64,000 bases of DNA from Teratosphaeria epicoccoides. Lineage: Eukaryota > Ascomycota > Dothideomycetes > Mycosphaerellales > Teratosphaeriaceae. Positions within the stretch are counted from its first letter, which is position 1. Each line of letters opens with the position of its first letter. Positions 1 to 10,334 of this stretch are shown one piece after another. A program made the position numbers and the translations under genes. The notes beneath the pieces are model-generated. The model did no database searches. It was not told the origin of the DNA and saw nothing but the letters and a program-made list of their open reading frames with translations. Where the stretch lies: NCBI GenBank assembly GCA_021401465.1, contig JADDMT010000011.1, positions 1-64,000 on the forward strand, written 5' to 3'.

Positions 1-571
1 GGGGGGGGGGGGGGAAGGGGCTTTGTTGGGAGAAATGCGTGCAGAAACGGCAAAAGCCAGAGTCGTGCTGGACCTACCTACGGGCCATACGGATGATGAT
101 TATTGTGTGGAAGAAAAGCCCGGAAGACCGAGAGATGTGAGTGAGGGAAGCGTCATGGAACGAGTTTAGCTTCCATGTGGCGCCTCGTGGGAGAGATGGA
201 TCTGGCGCTAACACGCGAGATCGTCCGCAGATTCGCTGGAGACGTTTGTTAGCGCAATCGTGGACACAGCTCGATGGGGCCGGGGAACGGCTGATGACGT
301 CGTGGAGGCGTCAAGACAGATTGGCTCATTCGGAATCATTATGATTATCAAGCACAATCAATCCACCCACGGCACTCGACTCATTATCGCCGGTGCCCAC
401 GCGCAATCCATCCATCCATCCATCCATCAATCAATCAATCAATCAATTAATTAATCAATTAATCAACCAATCCATCAATCAACCAATCCACTAATCAATC
501 AATCATTCCATCAATTGTGCTCACTGTTGACAGGATGCCATCATGAAACGCAGTCATCAGCCTCGCCCTTC
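1..571. other. Gene-free left edge
   Basis: No convincing gene is visible here. The stretch opens with a run of 14 G, which may mark a contig end or gap, and its right half carries a tetranucleotide repeat. The short open frames have no recognisable protein character. It lies downstream of the 3' end of the JLP2 homologue at 572. Confidence 0.6.
405..516. repeat. Degenerate CATC/AATC tetranucleotide repeat
   Basis: About 110 bp of imperfect four-base units, first CATC, then AATC and AATT, with CAACCAATC interruptions. It is a decayed microsatellite 3' of the JLP2 gene. Confidence 0.85.
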
Positions 572-1376
572 TCACATGAAATCGTCCAGAAAACCCTCGT
601 CCCGATCCTGATTGCTCGACTCGCCCACCTGATCCTCCGTGAACAAGTCATCGTACATGTGCTCCTTCTGATACTTGATCCTCGCGTGCTCCTCCGCCAG
701 CGTCTGCTCGGCGTGTTTCTGCCATCACATCGTCAGCGGCATGCCGAGACACGCCACACACCAAGACTCCCAGCACAAGATCCCTCACCACATACCTGCT
801 CCTGCCGCGCAATCCTCTCCCTCTTCCTGATCTCATGCTCCCGATCCGCCTTCTCCTGCCTCAGATCCGGGTGCCGCTCCACCCTCGTCTTGTTCAGTCG
901 GTTGACGACCGCATTCTCTCGCTTCTCCACACACACCCGTCGCACCATCTTGGCGTCTTTAAAGCCGACCTGTCCCGTCGCCATGGCCCCGGACTTGTGC
1001 AGGTTGCCCCAGGGCGTGTAAATGACGCTGACGCGGTCCTTCTTATTGCCCTCGATCGAGTTGGCTTTGGTGAGCTGCGCGCAGTCGGTCAGGAGAGCGT
1101 CGGGGATCTGGTCCCAGGCCCATCGGGGCTCGGCCGCGGGGTCGTGGGAGGGGAGGAGGCGGAGGTAGACGTGGGCAGAGGAGAGGTTGTCGACGTGGAA
1201 CCAGACGTCCTCGGGCCAGCCGTGAGCGATCAGGTCCTCATCTCGCTCAGTGTCAGCGGGTGTTGGGGGGCTCGACTGGCCGAGTCACCCGTGCGTAGCG
1301 TACTCTCGACTTTGTCTTTGCCGACGTAGATGACGGCTGCGGGCTGGACGACGTTGCTGGTGTGATAGTACACCAT
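572..1376 (-). CDS. JLP2/CCDC25 family protein (NFACT-R domain)
   Basis: Three exons on the minus strand: 1304-1376, 1242-excluded exon 796-1241, and 572-718, with introns 1242-1303 and 719-795. The exons sum to 666 nt, giving 221 aa. The start reads MVYYHTSNVV and leads into an NFACT-R (DUF814) domain: GKDKVENEDLI spans the first splice, then HGWPEDVWFHVDNLSSAHVY, CAQLTKANSIEG and VIYTPWGNLHKSG. The C-terminal third is a charged coiled coil (KTRVERHPDLRQEK onward) ending in an acidic tail. This matches the CCDC25/yeast Jlp2 layout and size. The domain is shared with ribosome quality-control NEMF/Rqc2 proteins; the cellular role in fungi is not settled. It shares a 209-bp divergent promoter with ERB1. 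Identification is strong and splicing is well supported by frame and family. Confidence 0.88.
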
Positions 1377-1585
1377 CTTTTCCTAAGGATGCTCGGTGAG
1401 ATGAGCGCTGCTTCTTGCAAATATCCACGTCTTGGAGTGCTTTCGTATGTATTGTAGCTTATCTTATCAATCGGAAGCTGAGCTCCGAAGAAAATTCAAA
1501 GGTTTGGAGACGGGACTCATCAACTTTCTTTGGCTCGCAATCCTCGTCAATCAATCCATCGACGCCGGCGGAACAAGAGTCGGAT

Positions 1586-3853
1586 ATGGCACAACGGGCG
1601 GGACAGAAGCGCAAGGTGGTCGAGGTGCCCAGACCGGAGTCGGAGGAGGGCGAGGACGAGATTGGCCCAGGGCTGCTGCTCAATGGGGACTTGAGTGGGG
1701 AGGAGGAGGAGGAGGAGGAGGAGGTAGAAGAAGAAGAAGAAGAAGGCGACGAGGCGGAGGACGAGGAGGACGAAGACGAGGTAGAACAAGATGAACAGGA
1801 CAGCATTGACAGCGATCAAGACGAGCCCAACTATCGACTCGACACCGACGCCAACGGCAACGAGCGATACGTCTACCGCGACATCGATCCCGTCTACGAC
1901 TCGGACGATTCCGACGCGCCAGCCACCGCCAACACCATCGGAAACATCCCCATCTCGTACTACGATGCATATCCACACATTGGCTACGACATCAACGGAA
2001 AGCGCATCGCTCGACCCGCCAAGGGCCACGCCCTCGATTCACTCCTCGACTCCATCGATCTCCCGGAAGGATGGACCGGCTTGACCGACCCAGCGACCGG
2101 CCAGCCGCTGCGCTTGACCGAGGACGAGCTGGACGTGCTGAAGAAGCTGACTCGGAATGAGGCCCCCGGGGACGGCTACGATCCCTACCCCGAATACGTC
2201 GCATGGTTCACCGGAGAGCACAGGACGGAGATCATGCCCGTGTCGGCCGCGCCCGAGCCCAAGAGACGATTCGTGCCCAGCTCCCACGAACACAAGCGCG
2301 TCATGAAGATGGTCAAGGCCATCAGAGAGGGTCGCATCCAACCGTACCGGGAGCGGACCGAAGCAGACGAGCAGAGCGAGGCGGGAGAGGACGACGCCAC
2401 GTATGATGTCTGGGCGCACGAGCAGCCGCGAGGGAAACATTCGACGCATATCCCCGCGCCAAAGCTGCCACCCCCGGGATATGAGGAGAGCTACCACCCG
2501 CCGCCGGAGTACCTGCCCGATGAGGATGAGAGGACGGCGTGGCAGGAGCAGGACGAAGAAGACAGAGACCGTGATTTTCTCCCACACGATCATTTGGCTC
2601 TGCGGAAAGTGCCGGGCTACGCGCGACTCATCAAGGAGAAGTTCGAGCGCTGTCTGGACCTGTATCTGGCGCCCAGAGTGAGGAAGAGCAAGCTCAATAT
2701 TGACCCAGAGAGCCTGCTGCCCAAGCTCCCCGACCCGTCGGAGCTCAAGCCGTTTCCGACCGCCTGCGCAACGGTCTGCCGTGGCCACCAGGGCCGAGTG
2801 CGCAGTCTGGCGTGTGACCCGAGTGGCAAATACCTGGCCAGCGGCGGCGACGATGGCACCGTCCGGGTCTGGGAATTCGTGACAGGCAGACAACTCTGGC
2901 GCATCAAGCTGTCATCGGAAGCCGCCGTGAATGTCGTCACTTGGCGACCAGCAGGCCCAGAGGACGTCTGCGTACTGGCGGCGGCGTGTGGAGAGGCTGT
3001 GCACTTCATGGTCCCAGGATCCGAGACCTGCACGCCGGAAGTCGAAGCGAAGAGCAGGGAGGTGTTGGACGCCGGATTCGGACACGCGGCCTCGATGCCA
3101 CCGACAGCCAAAACCGCGAGCGGAGCCGACAAACCCTCCGCCGCGTCCTGGGCGCGTCCCTCACCCGCCCTGCAAGACCGCGGCGTACTCCTGACCCTGA
3201 CTTTGCGCTCGACCCCCAAGACACTGACCTGGCATCGCCGCGGCGACTACTTCTCCACCGTCTGCCCCACCACCACCGCCACCGCCACCTCCATCGCCAT
3301 CCACACCCTCTCCAAGCACCAGAGTCAACACCCCTTCAAGCGGCCCAAAGGCCTCCCCCAAACCGCCCTCTTCCACCCCACCGCGCCCCTCTTCCTCCTC
3401 GCCACCCGCCAAACCCTCCGCATCTACAACCTCGCCACCCAGACGCTCGAAAAGGCCCTCCGACCCGGCGCCCGCTGGATCTCGGCCCTCGCCCTCCACC
3501 CCTCCGGCACGCACCTCCTCATCTCCACCTACGACCGCCGCCTCCTGTGGCACGACCTCGAGCTCGGCGACACGCCGTACAAGACTCTGCGGTATCACGG
3601 CAAAGCGATCAGGGATGTCAAGTTCCATGGCCGCCTGCCGCTGTTTGTGGATGCGAGCGATGACGGGACGTTGCAGGTGTTTCACGGGGGCGTGGTGGGC
3701 GACAGTCTGGAGAATGCGACGGTGGTGCCGCTGAAGGTTCTGCGAGGGCATGGCGTCGTGAGGGAGTTGGGGGTGTTGGCCGTGGAGTGGCATCCGAGCG
3801 AGGCGTGGTGTGTGAGTGCTGGGGCGGACGGGACGCTGAGGGTGTGGATGTAA
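1586..3853 (+). CDS. Ribosome biogenesis protein ERB1 (BOP1 homologue)
   Basis: Single exon, 755 aa. ERB1/BOP1 acts in the nucleolus with Nop7 and Ytm1 (PeBoW complex) in 27S pre-rRNA processing and 60S assembly. After the start at MAQRAGQKRK comes a very acidic, Glu-rich stretch (about residues 30-110, encoded by GAG/GAA runs). Next is the BOP1NT domain with IPISYYDAYPHIGYDINGKR and DPYPEYVAWFTGEHRTEIMP, then a C-terminal WD40 propeller from about residue 395 (GHQGRVRSLACDPSGKYLAS; SAGADGTLRVWM at the very end). The open frame runs upstream without a stop, but MAQ is its first ATG, so it is taken as the start. Length fits fungal Erb1. It is divergent from the JLP2 homologue. Confidence 0.95.
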   Translation: MAQRAGQKRKVVEVPRPESEEGEDEIGPGLLLNGDLSGEEEEEEEEVEEEEEEGDEAEDEEDEDEVEQDEQDSIDSDQDEPNYRLDTDANGNERYVYRDIDPVYDSDDSDAPATANTIGNIPISYYDAYPHIGYDINGKRIARPAKGHALDSLLDSIDLPEGWTGLTDPATGQPLRLTEDELDVLKKLTRNEAPGDGYDPYPEYVAWFTGEHRTEIMPVSAAPEPKRRFVPSSHEHKRVMKMVKAIREGRIQPYRERTEADEQSEAGEDDATYDVWAHEQPRGKHSTHIPAPKLPPPGYEESYHPPPEYLPDEDERTAWQEQDEEDRDRDFLPHDHLALRKVPGYARLIKEKFERCLDLYLAPRVRKSKLNIDPESLLPKLPDPSELKPFPTACATVCRGHQGRVRSLACDPSGKYLASGGDDGTVRVWEFVTGRQLWRIKLSSEAAVNVVTWRPAGPEDVCVLAAACGEAVHFMVPGSETCTPEVEAKSREVLDAGFGHAASMPPTAKTASGADKPSAASWARPSPALQDRGVLLTLTLRSTPKTLTWHRRGDYFSTVCPTTTATATSIAIHTLSKHQSQHPFKRPKGLPQTALFHPTAPLFLLATRQTLRIYNLATQTLEKALRPGARWISALALHPSGTHLLISTYDRRLLWHDLELGDTPYKTLRYHGKAIRDVKFHGRLPLFVDASDDGTLQVFHGGVVGDSLENATVVPLKVLRGHGVVRELGVLAVEWHPSEAWCVSAGADGTLRVWM

Positions 3854-4074
3854 GGGGAGGAAGGGGGTTCAGGAATTGCGGCGTGTGTGGATGCGAAGGT
3901 GGTTTCTCTGTGTGACATCGCTGCGGGAGTCCGTCGTGGGGAGCTTTATATTCAGACATCGCATGTTTCCAGGGAAGGCGGGAAAGATGGGAAGAAAAAC
4001 AAAAAAAAGCAGAACCATCATCTTTCAACAACTTTTGCTTTGCCTCGAATTGTAATCTTTCCTGTCATCATCAC

Positions 4075-4145
<71 letters not shown>

Positions 4146-4214
4146 CCAATCCTATCAAAACCCTCTCTGCATCGCTCAAACGCTGTCAACCCACCTTTCC
4201 CCACACCGTCCCCT
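3854..4214. other. Convergent 3' region between ERB1 and a Zn2Cys6 gene
   Basis: Both flanking genes end here (ERB1 from the left, the regulator from the right), so it should hold two terminators. An A-rich stretch (about 3994-4013) and a long ATC microsatellite are the only marked sequences; no gene is seen. Confidence 0.6.
4066..4141. repeat. (ATC)n trinucleotide microsatellite
   Basis: About 25 nearly perfect CAT/ATC triplets with one ACC interruption near the left end. It lies just beyond the stop codon of the Zn2Cys6 gene at 4215, probably in its 3' UTR. An out-of-frame reading of that gene runs into it as a poly-Asp tail, which is not thought to be real. Confidence 0.95.
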
Positions 4215-6767
4215 TCACGTCCCCTGCCACGGGTTACCATGCGGCGGCACCCCGACCTCGTCCTCCAGCGCGTCCGACGGCCTCTGCGCCCCTCCCCCTC
4301 CATACCCACTCCAAGCCGCAAACTGCTGGCGCGGCGCCGCAGCAGCACTCGGAAACGCATGCCCCAAACCCACCTGGCCGTAGTCGAACGGCTGTTGCGC
4401 CCCTCCGATCCCCTGCTGCGTCTGCTGCGCAGCAGCGACCGGCTGCTGGAAATACGCCTGCTGCGTGAAGTGACCTGGGGAGTACTGTTGGCTGTGGCTG
4501 TGGCTGTGGCTGTGGCTGTGGCTGTGGCTGTGGCTGTGGGCCGGGCTGGGAGCTGATGTGGAGAGGTTTTGCGGGTAGTTTGCGAAATTGTAGACGGAGC
4601 TTGAGGGTCGGTGGTAGGTCGTCCCGGTGGCTGCGTTGGGGTAGCTTTGGGGGGAGGGGTAGGCGACGCTGTTGGTGCCGTTGGGGGAGGAGTAGGTGGC
4701 GCTGTTGGTGCCGTTGGGAGAGGAGTAGGAGACGCTGCCGCTGTCGCTGCCGACGGAGCTGGTGGAGTTTTCGTGGTACATGGATGGGCGGCGGGAGCCT
4801 TCGAGATCGCGCAGGCGGGCTTTGAGGTCGTCGACGAGCGAGGACGTTTCGCTGCGGAAGCGCTGGTGCCAGCTGTATGCGGTGTTAGCGGGTCTCGACA
4901 GTATGTGATCGGGAGGACCGACCTCATATAACCCCATCTCATGCCGAAGCGTGACAAAGCGTCGCCGATTTGGTCAATGCATCGAATGCTCCGCGCTGTA
5001 TGGAAGCGCGGCGGGTTGTCTCCAGGCGGCAGAGGGACCACGGGCATAGGTGGTGGCGGCTTGGTGGCTGGCCGCACTTCGGGACGTGACGGCATATAAC
5101 CGTTAAGCAGTGTGTCGAAATGGTTCTGTATTACGTCCACAAATTGTCTTCCCGTCATGTACACCCTCATGGCATCGTGGAACGTCAACGGACCAGTGTA
5201 ACCCGTGTCGGCTATGAGGCGCAGCACGAGGTCGGAATAATGTATGCAGTACTCAAAAATGAGCTTCGCAGCGAACGGGTGTATCGCTGGTACTCTAGGT
5301 GAAGGCGCAAGGATGTAAACGTGGGAGTAGAGCAGATCGAGCTCGAAGAAAGCTCGCAGACTGGAGCTTGTGAAACTCGAGAGATCTTGGAACCATTTTC
5401 GCATTGTGTCGCAAGTGTTCCAAATGTGTTGGTATGGCTCCTCCCATCGCGACCGACCAGACTGAAACAGGTCAGTGTACCATTTTGACTGGATCTGGCG
5501 AAGGTTGATCATGTCCATAGCTGGTTCGTGCGACTGCAGCCAGCCACTCTGCGACTCTGGGCTCGGTGAATTTGGTTGTGAAGCTGGGGCTCTGGAATAT
5601 GGAATCTTGACGTTGGCACTATTGTCCGAAAAAGAGAACGCTCTCGTGTGTACCAGAGATGTTGATCGGTCCAGCGCGTAAATGCAGTGAAAGACTCTCC
5701 TGCGTATTTCCAGCTTTCCTTTGGACATCTGTGCGCCTTTGGGCGGATCCTGATGCAGGCCCAGATCAACCATTGCCCTGGAAGCGGCGCCGATTAGGCT
5801 CCAAGAGTCAAAATGGTGAGGATCCAGCATGGCATACTCGGTCAACAGGACCATAGCCTGGATGCTCGAGATTGAGCCTGGCTTTAACACACCCTCCGCA
5901 TGCTCGAGCGCTGCGCACACATGGCCGATGCTTTCGAGATAGTGCTGATCCCCTCTCGATTCAGACAGCGAGCCACTTGCGCATGCCAGCACCATGCGCA
6001 CCATCCAGTGGTCCAGGGGCTCTGCAATTCGTAGATCGCGCGAGTAGACGTTATCTACCATGGCGTAAAAGCTGGCCTTGTCGAATAGTGGTAAGAGCAG
6101 GAACACATTATCGAGGTAATGCTGTATTAGCTGCATCGCGGCATGTCGGGGAGGTAGAGCCTTGGTGGTGCCTTCAGGCAAGGACTCCTTGGAACATGCC
6201 CAGAGGATGAGGCGTGCATATGACATGGTCGACGTGAAGCCGTAGAAGTCGCGAGCTGTAGCATTCACGGAGAGGAAGCCAAAGTCTGATACGAGATCGT
6301 CAATTGCAGATGCTTCTTTCTGTCGTTGTGCCTTGGTTGTGGTCGTGGTGACCTGCGGTTCTTGTACACTATGCGGCTGTCGCCGAGATGGCACCGTGGT
6401 TTCGTCGTCCGGAATGGAGACGACCGAGGCCTTTCGAGCTCTTGCTTCCTCGAGCTTGGCCTTCAGTCTCTCGATCCGGGATTCCAGTGTCGAAACATAG
6501 CTGCGCTCCTTTCCTCTCGCGAACTGGTCGTTCGTACTGGTGCACTCGGCAGCTCTGCCATTCTTCTCGCACGACGAACAGGCCTGGACATTGACTTAGT
6601 CGCAATGGCTCGCGTGGGAACGGCACGTGAGATCTCACCGGAAGCTTGCCATCGCACTTTATCTTGGCATTTCGGCATCGAGAGCAGGCTGCCACCGGCC
6701 TCGAGACCTTTAGTATGGGAGTCTCGAGAGGCATGAGGGTCGACGCATCAAAGTCGTCCACTGCCAT
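4215..6767 (-). CDS. Zn2Cys6 transcription factor with fungal_trans domain
   Basis: Three exons: 6639-6767, 4923-6583 and 4215-4872, with introns 6584-6638 and 4873-4922; 2448 nt, 815 aa. The binuclear zinc cluster sits near residues 28-57 (CSRCRNAKIKC, then CSSCEKNGRAAEC across the first intron), followed by a coiled-coil linker (ERSYVSTLESRIERLKAKLE). The middle homology region (PF04082 type) includes YLDNVFLLLPLFDKASFYAM, HCIYALDRSTSLVH and related segments. The C-terminus is Ser/Pro/Gln-rich with a His-Ser repeat. The second intron is required: without it the frame runs into low-complexity sequence and the downstream microsatellite. Target genes cannot be inferred. It is divergent from a second Zn2Cys6 gene at 7633. 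Confidence 0.85.
4490..4541. repeat. Hexanucleotide repeat encoding a His-Ser tract
   Basis: Tandem GCTGTG units on the plus strand, read on the minus strand as about eight CAC-AGC (His-Ser) pairs inside the Zn2Cys6 protein. It keeps frame, so unit changes would alter tract length without breaking the gene. Confidence 0.9.
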
Positions 6768-7632
6768 GTTGCGTCAGTCTGTATCGCCGCGAGCTCTTGT
6801 GTGCGTGTCGGACGAGGGCACACCGCGCACATGAAGTCTTACAGCCGGTGCAGCCCGCCCCTCGAAGGAGGTGAATGTTCTGTCGGGCGCAGTCCACGTA
6901 CCTGCAGGTCATACAGTAGCTCATACACAGCCTCAGCCCTACTCGCCAGGTATGACTGCATCCGTGTGTCCAGAGCGGCGCCAGACAGATGACAGAAGGT
7001 TTTGCCTGGCGGTGGTGGCGTTGCTAGGGTTACAGGAAGCAAGAGTCGCAGCCTGCAGGAGGGCTGGTGAAAAGATGCTTTTGGAGGAGGTGGAGGAGGT
7101 AGAAAAGGTATGGTGGAAGGCCGGACATGCGTTATGCCTGAGGGAATTCACTATTGGCATGTGGATATGTACATGGCACAGCCTCGGAAGGGTGACTGAC
7201 CTCCCAAGAGGAGTTTCATGTGAAGGTCTCTCAAGTGCTTATTTGTCTGTGGCTTGACCATCCCACCACTCCCTCGTCACCGCACATCCATCCTTCGTCG
7301 GTGATCCACACGCCTTAGCCGTGACATGATTGTCGCCGGTCTGTATGTCCCATGTCCGTCTCCCGTGGGTCGCCTGGCCGCAATGCATTCCGGCGTGGGG
7401 TGGGTCACACCGCTGCGCCACCTCTATGCATATCATGCAAGTCTCTAGACCCTTCTTGAAGCTCGAGCGGTCACATCCACATGCAATGCCTTGACCGTTG
7501 GGCACAGCCATGAGCCTCCATGAACCGACAACCGCCTTTGCTCTGCCCCACCTGACGTAGGCGCGGCAGAGTCGTGGGGCCAGAAAAGCGCATGGGCACC
7601 TGGTCAAGGAGCGAAGGCGATCGTGAAATCAC
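6768..7632. promoter_or_regulatory. Shared promoter region of two divergent Zn2Cys6 genes
   Basis: 865 bp between the divergent start codons at 6767 (-) and 7633 (+). No coding frame of convincing quality is present. It must hold both promoters and both 5' leaders; I could not assign specific operator sites. Confidence 0.5.
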
Positions 7633-10334
7633 ATGGCGTCCGCTCGGAGAGCCGCAGCGATACGACCCATGGCGGTGGGGACCAAGGACAAGAGCAGCGC
7701 ACGGCAAGAAGGCTCATCCAACGGTGGCGGAGCGGCGAATCCACCCCAAGTCGCGCATACATTGTAAGGCTGGGCCTTGGGAACGATCTGATGGGGACGG
7801 GCCGCTGACGTGGGTGGTCTGTAGAACAGCATGTACACGGTGTAGACAGGTGGGCGGCAAGCAGGTCAAGCCGGAGACAACACTGACCCTGGTCGCAGCG
7901 CAAAACCAGATGTGACCCGAGCCTGCCCCGGTGTGGGCCTTGCGAACGGACGAACTCGGTGTGCGAATATTACGACTCGGTCAAAGCTCGAAATGTGAGT
8001 CGCGGCTACGTGGTGTACCTTCAGCATCAGGCAAAGCAGCTCGAAGAGGAGCTGGAGAGGACGAGCAACGAAGATGCCGGGGAGGATGCAGAGACCATCA
8101 TGCGCGCGGCCGCAGTGCGTGTCCACGATGGGAAAGACTCAGACACAAAGTACTTGGGAGCGTCGAGCGGCATCGCGATTACGCGAATCGTCATGCAGCT
8201 GGCCAAGTCCTTCACCGACGCCAGAAGTATCATGGACATCGTGCCCGATCAGCGCGCTCGGCAGATAAAGGAGCTGTTCAATCAGGAGCAAGCCAAGCCG
8301 ACTTCCAAGGTGTATCCACTAATCAGTGATGTGGCAGCTGAAGAGCTGCCTCAAAAGCACCTGGCACATCTTCTGCTTCAGCTGTACAAGCTCAAAGTGC
8401 AACCACTGTATCCCGCGCTGCATGAGCCGACGCTCGACAGGGACCTGGAGGCCGTGTATGCCAGCAGCAGCACGGCATTGCCGTATCAAAACTTCATCGT
8501 CCGCATGGTGCTGGCCATCAGTTTGCAAAAGATGGACACGCAGTACGCTGGCTTGGCAGATAGTTACTATCTCGCCGCTCTAAAGCACTTACAGCCCGTC
8601 GTTGAGCCAATGGACCTCAAGACGTTACAGTGCTTCGCGTTGATGGCACAATACTCCCTCCTGACACCTACGCGGACCGCAATCTACTATGTGATGGGCA
8701 TTGCCATGAGGCTGGCGCAGGCCTTGGGCTTCAACGAGGAGAAGACCATTACCCGAGGCCAAGCAGAGGGCAAGGCCGATTTCCTCGAGATAGACATGCG
8801 ACGTCGCGTGTTCTGGTGCATTTATGTCATGGACTTGGGATTGGCACATTCGCTTGGCAGGCCGGCGATGCTCGCGACAAGTCACGAACACATAGACGTC
8901 GGCTGGTTCGAGACGTGCGATGATCAGTATATCAAGCCCCAGGGTATAGATCCAATGGCGCCAAGACCCACACTGAAAAAGTGGATTGCGATACACTTCT
9001 TCAAGATGCGCATCTTACAGCTTGAGATTCGAAGGAAGCTTTATATGCGCAGGACGCCGGAGCCCAAGGGCGAAAAAGATCCATGGTTCCAAGAAATGGA
9101 CGCGAAATGTGCCGCATGGCGCGATGCATCACCCAACTTTGACCAAGGCATTGGCTTGGACAAGAAGTGGTTTGTAGCGCGATACAACACCATGGTCGTG
9201 TTCCTCTACAGACCTTGTCCACAAGTGCCGCGCCCGACCTTGGATGCGGCGTTGAGGTGCTACGAAGCCGTCGCGTATAACATCTACATCCAGCGAGAAC
9301 AGATCGCGAAAGGCAATGTCGATGTCACCTGGATATTCACGCAAACCATCTTCATGGCCATCAATACGATGCTCTGGACGTTGAGTTACGTGGAGGTAAG
9401 GCGAAAGCACAACAGAGCGGAGGTGGAGCAACATCTCGAGGTCGCAATGGAGGCAATTAAGCTAGCCTCGGATCGATGGCCGGGTGTCGCGTCCGCTGTG
9501 CAGCTGTACAGCAATCTTATCCAGGCCGTGCTGAACATCTATGAACGAGATGGCGATGTACCGGTCTCAGCGGCTACACCATCGGACATGCCGTCACCCG
9601 CTCTGGGCTCTTCAGACGCGCACAATCAATCACGAACGACAAGCCCAGCGACTGTCGACACTGGCTCTGTTGCCACACCGGACGAGAAACCTCCCTTCGC
9701 CTATCTGCAGCAGCAGGCCAGAAGGAGCGTGGAGGAACCACCACCTGTACCATATCAGAGCGATGCAATTGCTGCCACCATCCACAGCACGACTTCTCCA
9801 CCTCTGCAAATGTCACCACCGTCTGTCTCATCCCTGAACCACCAAGCAAGTACTAGCTCCGTACCGACGCCGCAGGCGCTCCCGCAGGATATTGCAGCTC
9901 AGCAGCAGCAGCAGCAAGCCTTTGACCCAGCAAGCTACAACAACCCACTACCGCAATGGACACCAGACCTCACGATACCTCAATGGTCAGCGGCGTCGGT
10001 ACCACAACATCTCTACCCTGCTACCTCGCAAATGGGCAGCACCCCAATGACACAGGCGCAACTCACTTCTACCGCCAATCCTGTCTTTGACCCGGTGAGC
10101 GGCGTGTATCCGTTTCCTGGTCAACAGGACCTCAGCAATGGCACAGGCGACCAATGGATGGATCAGTACTGGAGTATGGACACGGGCGTCTTTGGGAGTG
10201 GCATCAATCTTGAGCAGCAGCAGGATCTATTGCACAATTTGGAGACGGATGGCATGGGTGATATTCAGCAGATGATTTCGCAGAGTTTGAGTTCGATGAC
10301 GCAGAAGCAGAATCACCAACGCTCGACGTTTTAG
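7633..10334 (+). CDS. Zn2Cys6 transcription factor with Gln-rich C-terminus
   Basis: Three exons: 7633-7763, 7825-7849 and 7899-10334, with introns 7764-7824 and 7850-7898; 2592 nt, 863 aa. The zinc cluster is assembled across two introns: the 25-nt second exon encodes TACTRCRQ and the third continues RKTRCDPSLPRCGPCERTN and SVCEYYD, giving C-x2-C-x6-C-x6-C-x2-C-x6-C. A coiled coil follows (YVVYLQHQAKQLEEELERT). The fungal_trans region includes LYPALHEPTLDRDLEAVYAS and DMRRRVFWCIYVMDLGLAHS. The C-terminal third is Ser/Pro/Gln-rich with a poly-Gln run (about 9900-9918), likely an activation domain. The large exon alone lacks half the zinc cluster, so the small upstream exons matter. Targets are unknown. 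Confidence 0.82.

Noticed and set aside
3161..3793. Long minus-strand frames opposite ERB1
   Set aside because: They are antisense shadows of a well-supported coding gene in GC-rich DNA, with low-complexity products.
4025..6394. A 789-codon minus-strand frame ending in a long poly-Asp tail
   Set aside because: It reads through the 50-bp intron 4873-4922 into the wrong frame and then into the ATC microsatellite. Splicing restores a natural Ser/Gln-rich C-terminus.
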